A DNA stretch of 14,676 bases, taken from UBA6183 sp964603255. GTDB lineage: Bacteria > Bacteroidota > Bacteroidia > UKL13-3. The notes below the pieces were generated by a model that searched no databases, was not told where the DNA came from, and saw nothing but the letters and a program-made list of their open reading frames with translations. The first letter of the stretch is position 1, and every line of letters starts with the position of its first letter. The stretch spans positions 1-14,676 of the forward strand of contig CAZRVA010000060.1 of the NCBI GenBank assembly GCA_964603255.1. Direction: 5' to 3'. The position numbers and the translations under genes are program-made. This document shows, in pieces, positions 7,348-14,201 of the stretch.

Positions 7348-10300
7348 ATGAAGATCATACGATATTTTTTAACTAGCCTATTGGTTTTTATTTGTGGGGT
7401 ATTGGCTGCGCAACCTGTTGCCAATTTTTCTGCTAATAAAACTTCCGGATGCAGTCCGCTGAGTGTTCAGTTTACGGATTTGTCGTCTGGTTCACCATCC
7501 AGCTATTCATGGGCTTTTGGTAACGGTAACAATTCAATTTTACAAAATCCATCAGCAACATACATTTTACCCGGTACTTACACGGTAAGTTTAACTGTTA
7601 CTAATGCATCCGGTAGCGATGTGGAAACAAAAACAGCCTTCATTACTGTTTTTACTTCACCTATAGCAAGTTTTACATCAAACAAAACAGGTGGGTGTGC
7701 TCCGCTGTTAGTTCAATTTAACAATACATCAACTCAAGGGTCATCAGCTATTACAAATTGGTTATGGGATTTTGGTGATGGAAATATTAGTAACCAAAAT
7801 AATCCATCACATACTTACACTTCATCGGGCCCTAAAAATGTTTCGCTTACAGTAACTGATGCAAATGGTTGTGCAAGTACAACATTGGTCAACTCGATGA
7901 TAACGCTCACGCAAACACATACTGCAGACTTCACGGTTACTAATTCAAATGTTTGTAAACCACCATCAACCCACGTTTTTACATCATCTGTTAATCCGGC
8001 AAACCCAAATTATACATACGAGTGGACCACGAGCACGTCTCAATCATCAAATTTACAAAATCCTAGTTTTACATTTAACAGTGGAGGCGCAATATCAGTT
8101 ACTTTAAAAGTTACCGCACCGGGTGGATGTGCAACCTATGTCACTAAACCAAGAGCTGTTTATGTCACAAACATCCGGTCTAATTTCACATTACCTCCCT
8201 CACCACATTGTGCAGGTAATTCATTTACTTTTAATAATACCACTACTCCCGATTCTACATCCAACACATACATTTGGCAGGCAGGTTTAGGCGGGTTGTT
8301 TCCAAATAAAAACTTCACTACCACGCTTCCAGCGGGGTCACACAGCATTAAACTTATCAGTAAATTAGGCAGTTGTAGCGATACATTAGAAAGGGTTATT
8401 GTTGTTAATCCTAAACCTACTGCGAACTTTAACATGCAGCCACCTAATATTTGTAAAGTTCCTACCACAGTTAATTTCGCAAGTACATCATCAGGCAGTG
8501 GTTTGAATCATAATTGGAATTTTGGTAATGGGCAAGTATCAAACTTGGCCACAGACAATAGCACATACACCAATTTAGCCAATCACAATATTAAGCTTGT
8601 AGTAACAGATGTTAATGGTTGTAAAGACAGTACAGTTAAACAGCTCACGGTTTATAATCCTACTCCACAAATTGCCCTGCAAAATGCAAAAAAAGGGTGT
8701 GCACCATATACAGCCAATTTTAGGTTAAATAATAGATCGGAGTTTAGTAGTTGGGAGTGGGTTTATAATGGAGTTGTTGTTAGCACAGACACTGCTTTTA
8801 ATCGCGTATTTAATGATACCGGAAAATATGTGATGATGCTCAGGGCAATTACATTAGCAGGATGTACAGCAACAGTTTACGACACTGTAAGGGTGGGAAG
8901 TAATATTACATTTGATTTTATTGCTGATAAAAGAGCCGGATGTTTTTCTACAATCAATCCGGTAAAGTTCACCTTGCTAGAGAGTAGTGGTCTTGATAAG
9001 GATTTTAAGTATACATGGAAATGGAAAAATGGCAATGATAATGTGCGTAACCCTGAAGTTACATTCCCAGATACAGGTAGGTATACCATCACTTTAGATA
9101 TTGAATACAACGGGTGTATTAATACACTAACTAAACAATTTTATATTGATGTATATCCGGCAAGGGCAAGATTAGTTCAACCAGATGTTAATTGTGGTAA
9201 CGATACAATTGTTTTTAACGGCAACTTGTCGTACGGAAAGAATAGATTTTTATGGTTGTTTGGTGATGGAGACTCATCAACGCAAAAAAATCCTAAACAT
9301 AAATACGATACCTCAGGTGTTTTTAAAGTTAAATTGATTGTTTTTGATACGGTTTACAATTGTCCTGATACGGCCGAAATAGAAGTTGTGATACCAGAAA
9401 TGCCTAAACTAAATTTCAGGGTAAAAGATTCTGTAGGTTGTGCACCACTTAGGGTATCTCTCGAAAATACCAGTACAATTGGCCCAAATGGATATATCAT
9501 TACCACAACAAATTGGCTGTTTACCAATTCACTTGCAGCTTCGGGTAAAAATGCCAACGCCACACTAGGTTCTAGGGGATGGTATGGTCTTACCATGACG
9601 GTATTGGATGCAAGAAATTGTTCGTACACGCTAACAAAAGACTCTGTTGCATTTGCTGCAGGTGGAGTTGCGCGATTAAATATTATTCCAACTAGAGGAT
9701 GTACGCCATTAAATGTTACTGCATACGATAGTTCTGAAACTGATTTTAGAATCATGCAGCGCAAATGGTTATGGACATCCAAAGATTCGACCATTACAGA
9801 TACCCTTAGGTCATCATCTTTTATATATAACGCGGCCAATCAACCGCAGTCCGCAGGATATAACATACGTTTAACTGTTAAAGATTCTATTGGTTGCGAG
9901 TTTAGTACCAGCAGAAAAGTTGTTCCATCCAAGCCAAAACCGCAAATAAATGTAAATAGGGTTTTAAATTGTGGCAGCCAAACCATAACCTTTTCAGCAA
10001 ACACATCTCCTGATAACGTTTTATCACCAGGTATTTACACTTGGAATATGGGTGCAGGTAACATTAATGGGTCAGCCTTTACCAGAACCTATGCACAACA
10101 AGATACCCTGCTCTATGTTACATTGATTATAACAGACTCTAATGGATGCAGTCAGTCAACCGATACAATTGTAAGAGTTGTAAACCGAAAGCCACAAATA
10201 GGTTTTTATGCAAACCCACAAAAATTAGATTGTTATTTACCAATTACTCCAATTAGGTTGTTTGATACCACAGTAGTTGGTGCTGCACCCATTGCTGAGT

Positions 10301-12363
10301 GGAGTTGGCGTATAGGAATTAATACGAGTAACTTAAAAAATCCGGAGGTTACATTTACCAAACCCGGTAAATATCCCGTTTATCTTACCATCAGAGACAG
10401 TGCAGGATGTATTGATTCATTGGGTATGCCTGATTATTTAGTTTTAGGTGGACCATACGGAGGTTATACCTTTTCGCCAAGAGACGGTTGTATGCCGCAC
10501 GAATCTGAATTTACTGCAACATCGCCAAATGCCAAATTTTTTGTGTGGGATTTGGGTGATGGTTTGGTTGATACCATGGAGGTTAATACTTTTAAATATG
10601 TATACACGCAGCCTGGAGTTTATTATCCGAGGATAACATTAATAGATAGCAGTGGAACCTGTGCTTATGGTTATGATGCGATAGATTCTATTGTGGTGTA
10701 TACATTGCCTAAGCCCGATTTTATTGCCGATAAACAGCTAATTTGTTACAATACAAATGTAACTCTAACAAATACATCACCCAACCAATCTAAGGTGCAA
10801 AATTGGCGTTGGATGATTAATGATGAAGATACTTTTTACATCACAGGGCCAGTACAAAAACTGTTTACCAGAGCCGGGAAGTTTGCAGTTAGTTTAATGG
10901 CTATTGATACAAACGGTTGTATTGATTCCATAATTAAACCGGATTTTATAACGGTGATTGATGACACCATACCACCCGAAGTGCCCAACATTTACAGGGC
11001 AACGGTATTGGATAATACAAACACTTTATTTGAGTTTAACAAGAGTAGTGCACCTGATATTGGCAAGTACCGCATATTTTATAACTTTAATAATGGCGAG
11101 TCACTTAACTGGATTGATGTGTTTAATGCAGATGATACTACCTTCAATCAGCAGAATATTAATACACTCATTAATCCTTATACCTACGCTTTAAATGCCA
11201 CAGATATTTGTGGTAATACCAGCGACACCTCCATAAAACATACAACTGTTGAACTTGTGGCACAAGCCACCAACAATAGTATTGTACTAAATTGGACTTC
11301 TTATTTTGGGTTTGATACCATTAAGCGTTACGAAATTTGGCGCAACAATGCCGATTCTGGAAATACATTTGTGTTGATTAATAAAACTGAAAGTAACATC
11401 AGAAACTACATTGATACATCGGTTACTTGTTACACCACTTATTTTTATCGCATTAAAACCATAGATTACACAGATAGTACTATATTCAGTTGGAGTGATA
11501 CCAGTGGCGCTGTTCCGGTATTTGTGCCAACAGTTCCGGGTACAGAAAACATAAGAGCGACAGTAGTTTCTGATAGTTACATTTTATTGCAATGGTATAA
11601 ACGCACCCATAAAATTGGATTTAAATATGCCATTTACAGAATGCGTGATGATGAAACTGTTCCTATGTTTTACCAAGAAACAGCTGATACATTTTTAATA
11701 GATAGAAGTGTTGATGTAGATGCACACAGTTATTCGTATTACACGTATTTAAAAGATGAATGTGGTGGATTGAGTAATGAAAGTAATGTGGCCAAATCCA
11801 TATTGCTTAAAGTTGATTTAAAGGAAAACGATATTTTAAAATACGATCCAATTATTGTGTTTACACCTTATAAAGATTGGAAGGCAGGAGTGAGCAAATA
11901 CCAAGCAGATTTTTACTATGATTCAGCCAGAGCTTTTTATACCATATCTAATAATTCACCAACCGACACATCATTCTTTCATCAATACGTAAACCTTATT
12001 CAGCGCGATTATTGTTATAAGGTAACGGCTTACGAAAAAAATAACGAAAGTGTGTTTAGTGAATCAAACATTGCATGTATAGAAACCAAACCACGACTTT
12101 ATGCCCCGAATGTGTTTACCATTAACAACGATGGATTAAACGAAAAGTTTGTATTAGGTGGTGTGTTTTTGGATGAGTACCATTTGGTAATTTACGACCG
12201 CTGGGGAACAAAAGTGTTTGAGAGTTTTGATATACATAACAGCTGGGATGGAACATTTGAAGGCAAACCTTGTCCGGCTGGTGTATACGTATACTTGGCA
12301 GAGGGGGTTGGCCGCAAAAAGCAACGAATAGAATTAAAAGGTAACGTTACATTGCTCCGTTAA
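7348..12363 (+). CDS. Giant secreted PKD-repeat protein with T9SS (type B) C-terminal sorting domain, copy 2
   Basis: This 1671-aa protein is a tandem paralogue of the preceding gene and keeps the same order of domains along its whole length. The signal peptide is residues 1-21, cleaved at ALAA|QPVANF-like sequence. About 14 PKD-like repeats cover roughly 23-1205 (WAFGNG near 55, WDFGDG near 140, WNFGNG near 391, WLFGDG near 637). Repeats 2-14 each keep a Cys pair. Fibronectin-III-like units follow to about 1580. The last 90 residues form the CHU_C type sorting domain (APNVFTINNDGLNE, YDRWGTKVFES, SWDG, PAGVYVY, ending VTLLR), which implies outer-membrane translocation by the type IX system. 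By eye about half the residues match copy 1, with the first PKD repeat and the C-terminus among the best conserved parts. The start is ATG. No PorP/SprF-like partner gene lies beside the pair. The gene ends by overlapping the stop codon of the convergent ACMSD gene. Confidence 0.94.
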   Translation: MKIIRYFLTSLLVFICGVLAAQPVANFSANKTSGCSPLSVQFTDLSSGSPSSYSWAFGNGNNSILQNPSATYILPGTYTVSLTVTNASGSDVETKTAFITVFTSPIASFTSNKTGGCAPLLVQFNNTSTQGSSAITNWLWDFGDGNISNQNNPSHTYTSSGPKNVSLTVTDANGCASTTLVNSMITLTQTHTADFTVTNSNVCKPPSTHVFTSSVNPANPNYTYEWTTSTSQSSNLQNPSFTFNSGGAISVTLKVTAPGGCATYVTKPRAVYVTNIRSNFTLPPSPHCAGNSFTFNNTTTPDSTSNTYIWQAGLGGLFPNKNFTTTLPAGSHSIKLISKLGSCSDTLERVIVVNPKPTANFNMQPPNICKVPTTVNFASTSSGSGLNHNWNFGNGQVSNLATDNSTYTNLANHNIKLVVTDVNGCKDSTVKQLTVYNPTPQIALQNAKKGCAPYTANFRLNNRSEFSSWEWVYNGVVVSTDTAFNRVFNDTGKYVMMLRAITLAGCTATVYDTVRVGSNITFDFIADKRAGCFSTINPVKFTLLESSGLDKDFKYTWKWKNGNDNVRNPEVTFPDTGRYTITLDIEYNGCINTLTKQFYIDVYPARARLVQPDVNCGNDTIVFNGNLSYGKNRFLWLFGDGDSSTQKNPKHKYDTSGVFKVKLIVFDTVYNCPDTAEIEVVIPEMPKLNFRVKDSVGCAPLRVSLENTSTIGPNGYIITTTNWLFTNSLAASGKNANATLGSRGWYGLTMTVLDARNCSYTLTKDSVAFAAGGVARLNIIPTRGCTPLNVTAYDSSETDFRIMQRKWLWTSKDSTITDTLRSSSFIYNAANQPQSAGYNIRLTVKDSIGCEFSTSRKVVPSKPKPQINVNRVLNCGSQTITFSANTSPDNVLSPGIYTWNMGAGNINGSAFTRTYAQQDTLLYVTLIITDSNGCSQSTDTIVRVVNRKPQIGFYANPQKLDCYLPITPIRLFDTTVVGAAPIAEWSWRIGINTSNLKNPEVTFTKPGKYPVYLTIRDSAGCIDSLGMPDYLVLGGPYGGYTFSPRDGCMPHESEFTATSPNAKFFVWDLGDGLVDTMEVNTFKYVYTQPGVYYPRITLIDSSGTCAYGYDAIDSIVVYTLPKPDFIADKQLICYNTNVTLTNTSPNQSKVQNWRWMINDEDTFYITGPVQKLFTRAGKFAVSLMAIDTNGCIDSIIKPDFITVIDDTIPPEVPNIYRATVLDNTNTLFEFNKSSAPDIGKYRIFYNFNNGESLNWIDVFNADDTTFNQQNINTLINPYTYALNATDICGNTSDTSIKHTTVELVAQATNNSIVLNWTSYFGFDTIKRYEIWRNNADSGNTFVLINKTESNIRNYIDTSVTCYTTYFYRIKTIDYTDSTIFSWSDTSGAVPVFVPTVPGTENIRATVVSDSYILLQWYKRTHKIGFKYAIYRMRDDETVPMFYQETADTFLIDRSVDVDAHSYSYYTYLKDECGGLSNESNVAKSILLKVDLKENDILKYDPIIVFTPYKDWKAGVSKYQADFYYDSARAFYTISNNSPTDTSFFHQYVNLIQRDYCYKVTAYEKNNESVFSESNIACIETKPRLYAPNVFTINNDGLNEKFVLGGVFLDEYHLVIYDRWGTKVFESFDIHNSWDGTFEGKPCPAGVYVYLAEGVGRKKQRIELKGNVTLLR

Positions 12364-13376
12364 ATTCCCAACCACTCTCTAGCGGTTTTATAAAGGATTT
12401 GCGATTTTTCTTCAGCACTTAAATCCTTCATCAATTCAATAAATTTACCGTGCTCTAAATCGCCAAGCGGAAAAGGAAAATCGCTACCTAATGCAATACG
12501 CTCCGCCCCAAATAATTTTAGGTTGTAGCGCAAAGCCTCTTCATCGTGTACTAAACTATCAATGTAAAACTTCTTTACATACTCGTATGGATCGGCTACT
12601 TGGTTAATGTTGCATAAATCGGGACGAGCATGATAACCATGAGAAACCCTGCCAATGGTATGCGGAAAACATCCTCCACCATGCGCAAACATTACACGTA
12701 GTTTCGGGAATTTATCAAACACACCGCCAAATATCATGCTACAAATGGCACGCGAAGTTTCAGCTGGCATACCTACTAACCAAGGTAACCAATACTTTTT
12801 CATTTTATCTTGTCCCATCATATCCCAAGGATGCACAAAAATGCACATGCCTAATTTTTCGGCAGCTTCATACAAAGGGAAAAAGCGTTCGTCATCTAAA
12901 TTGTAGTCGAGAATGTTTGTTGCAATTTCAACACCGGGTAAGTTTAATTCGTATTTGCATCGCGTAAGTTCCTCTACAGCCAGCGTAGTATCTTGCATGG
13001 GCAAAGTTCCTAAACCTACAAATCGGGTAGGGTAGTCGCGCTGAATTTGTGCCAAATGGTTGTTGATGTATTGACTCCACTCGTGCGTATGCTCGGGCTT
13101 AGCCCAATAATAAAACAACACCGGAATGGTAGATAAAGCCATCAGTTGCACATCATGTTTATCCATGTGTTGAATAATGGCTTTAGGATCCCAACACAAA
13201 TCATTAATAGCCCTGAAAAAAGTACCGTTGGCTTTCATCATGTTTGCCCGGCCCGGTTGGTAATGATCCAAGTAAATAAACTCATCGCCATAACCATAGC
13301 GTTCCTTAAGGTTAGGAATAAACTCGGGCATAATGTGCGCATGAACATCTATTTTATACGGTGCTGTGTTTGACAT
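12360..13376 (-). CDS. ACMSD: 2-amino-3-carboxymuconate-6-semialdehyde decarboxylase (amidohydrolase superfamily)
   Basis: This enzyme decarboxylates 2-amino-3-carboxymuconate semialdehyde in the kynurenine route of tryptophan or 2-aminobenzoate-type breakdown, diverting it from quinolinate and NAD synthesis (EC 4.1.1.45). The 338-aa length equals that of the animal enzyme, and the resemblance is continuous, for example NDLCWDP, LSTIPVLFYYWAKPE, KYWLPWLVGMPAE and GSDFPFPLGDLE. The zinc-site residues are present: H12 and H14 (VHAH), H182 (VHPWD) and D299 (GSDFPFP), with H232 (AHGGG) as the catalytic-type histidine. R55 and W199 match the substrate-binding Arg47 and Trp191 of the human enzyme. 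It has no signal peptide, so it should be cytosolic. No other kynurenine-pathway gene is in the window. The start is ATG with a possible promoter at 13400-13428. Its stop codon overlaps that of the convergent giant gene by four bases. Close relatives with other substrates exist in the superfamily, but the match is specific. Confidence 0.92.
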   Translation of the reverse strand: MSNTAPYKIDVHAHIMPEFIPNLKERYGYGDEFIYLDHYQPGRANMMKANGTFFRAINDLCWDPKAIIQHMDKHDVQLMALSTIPVLFYYWAKPEHTHEWSQYINNHLAQIQRDYPTRFVGLGTLPMQDTTLAVEELTRCKYELNLPGVEIATNILDYNLDDERFFPLYEAAEKLGMCIFVHPWDMMGQDKMKKYWLPWLVGMPAETSRAICSMIFGGVFDKFPKLRVMFAHGGGCFPHTIGRVSHGYHARPDLCNINQVADPYEYVKKFYIDSLVHDEEALRYNLKLFGAERIALGSDFPFPLGDLEHGKFIELMKDLSAEEKSQILYKTAREWLGI

Positions 13377-13399
13377 GATACGTGTGTTGAATGAATGCG

Positions 13400-13429
13400 C
13401 AAAATAAGGCGTTTGGGTTGATTGGCAAA
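13400..13429 (-). promoter_or_regulatory. Possible promoter of the ACMSD gene
   Basis: On the minus strand, TTG (13426-13428) and TATTTTG (13400-13406) are separated by 19 bases. This is close to the Bacteroidota pattern TTG-N19-TAnnTTTG but one base short in the -7 box. It lies 23 bases upstream of the ATG at 13376, giving a short leader. No other candidate was seen in this 104-base intergenic stretch. Confidence 0.35.
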
Positions 13430-13480
13430 GTGGAAGTTAGGGGAGTTGAGATATTCTCCCAGGCCTTGCTGACAGAGGAT

Positions 13481-13975
13481 TTATTTCGCGTTTAAAACTT
13501 CTTCAATTTTGTTATAAGCCGATAGAATGTCCTCAATATTGGGGTTGTTGTTATGGTACATTAAAGAAGTATAAAGTAAGAATTTTTCTCCATTAAATTC
13601 AAGATTTATTACGTTATCAATTTTTGTTACAAATTCCTTGTAAGTACTATTTAAATACCACCTATTAAAAACATTAAATCTTATCTCTGCCTTTTCTTCT
13701 GCTTGTGAACAGATATAGATTAACGAATTTTGAGTGTTTTTAAAGAAAGATATAATAATGTAGTCAATTGTTTTGGCAACGGCACTATCAAATGGTTCAA
13801 CGGTGTCACTAACTTTTTCAATTATTACTTGATATATATTTTCGAAAGTAACTCCGGATACAGAATTGAGAGTTTCATCAATTATAAATGCAACTTTATA
13901 ATTGATGTTGTTTTTGGTTGTAAAATTATAAGTACTTGTAACTTCGTTATACGTGTAGTTATATAGGCTTGGCAA
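13481..13975 (-). CDS. Small uncharacterised protein, resembles the Bacteroidota DUF6169 family
   Basis: This 164-aa protein has no signal peptide and no transmembrane segment. Its N-terminal pattern (YNYTYNEVTSTYNFTTKNN followed by YKVAFI) and the middle (IDYIIISFFKNTQNSLIYIC) recall, from memory, the family catalogued as DUF6169, whose function is unknown. That assignment is tentative. The sequence is rich in Asn, Tyr and Ile, has few basic clusters and shows no recognisable catalytic motif. The start is most likely TTG at 13973-13975: there is no in-frame ATG until late in the protein, a stop codon lies about seven codons upstream, and an AAAAAGG stretch sits 8 bases before the TTG. It overlaps the 48-aa gene upstream by 17 bases in another frame, so the two are surely co-transcribed and probably translationally coupled. 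No clear terminator follows. Confidence 0.75.
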   Translation of the reverse strand: MPSLYNYTYNEVTSTYNFTTKNNINYKVAFIIDETLNSVSGVTFENIYQVIIEKVSDTVEPFDSAVAKTIDYIIISFFKNTQNSLIYICSQAEEKAEIRFNVFNRWYLNSTYKEFVTKIDNVINLEFNGEKFLLYTSLMYHNNNPNIEDILSAYNKIEEVLNAK

Positions 13976-14105
13976 ACTTAATACCTTTTTGAGTTACTGT
14001 TTCGATAGAAGTATTTCCTTTAAGAAAAGAACGAACAGTAGCTTTGTCTGTAACCATTTTGGTTATAGATTTTAGTACCGAGTCTTTAGTAATGTTCTTT
14101 TTCAT
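13959..14105 (-). CDS. 48-aa protein of unknown function, first gene of a two-gene cassette
   Basis: A short open frame runs from ATG 14103-14105 to TAA 13959-13961. It encodes a basic 48-residue protein: MKKNITKDSVLKSITKM, then VTDKATVRSFLKGNTS, ending QKGIKFAKPI. It has no signal peptide or membrane segment, and the first two thirds look helical. Three things make it credible: a textbook promoter placed directly before the ATG, a 17-base overlap with the downstream 164-aa gene, and a composition unlike random translation of this AT-rich stretch. I do not recognise a named family. Small protein plus overlapping larger partner is the layout of many toxin-antitoxin or regulator-effector pairs, but nothing in the sequence proves that role. 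An internal ATG at codon 17 (MVTDKATV) is an alternative start giving 32 aa. Confidence 0.65.
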   Translation of the reverse strand: MKKNITKDSVLKSITKMVTDKATVRSFLKGNTSIETVTQKGIKFAKPI

Positions 14106-14109
14106 TGTG

Positions 14110-14139
14110 CAAATATAAGAACTTCCTCTTTATTAACAA
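14110..14139 (-). promoter_or_regulatory. Strong Bacteroidota-type promoter of the two-gene cassette, probably leaderless
   Basis: On the minus strand, TTG (14137-14139) and TATATTTG (14110-14117) are separated by exactly 19 bases. This is a perfect match to the Bacteroidota primary-sigma consensus TTG-N19-TAnnTTTG. Only four bases (CACA) separate the -7 box from the ATG at 14105, so the transcript should start at or within a base or two of the start codon. That leaves no room for a ribosome binding site. Confidence 0.7.
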
Positions 14140-14201
14140 TATATGATAATCAATTGTGAAGGTGCTAATGTCCGATATAATGAATGCCCAAGTTTTAGGC
14201 T

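Noticed and set aside
9354..9839. A 161-codon open frame on the minus strand within the second giant gene
   Set aside because: It is antisense to well-supported PKD repeats, shows no known domain and no promoter, and its openness follows from the Thr/Ser/Asn-rich codons of the sense gene.
2284..12363. Repeats in the giant genes as a CRISPR array or mobile element
   Set aside because: The repeats are diverged coding repeats of about 80 codons that make PKD folds, without short identical units or unique spacers, and no transposase or terminal repeats are present.
12655..12906. Plus-strand open frame of 83 codons opposite ACMSD
   Set aside because: It is the complement of strongly conserved ACMSD residues, with no family match or start signals.
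13441..13460. Hairpin GGGAG/CTCCC downstream of the 164-aa gene as a terminator
   Set aside because: The stem is only five base pairs with a 10-base loop and no U-tract follows on the minus strand.
13730..13966. Plus-strand open frame of 78 codons opposite the 164-aa gene
   Set aside because: The minus-strand frame is longer and has promoter, start and overlap context. The plus frame has none.
13975..14000. A +1 programmed frameshift fusing the 48-aa and 164-aa frames at the CAAAAAGG stretch
   Set aside because: There is no classic heptamer or stimulatory structure, and the same AAAAAGG is well placed as a ribosome site for the TTG start, so two separate proteins are simpler.
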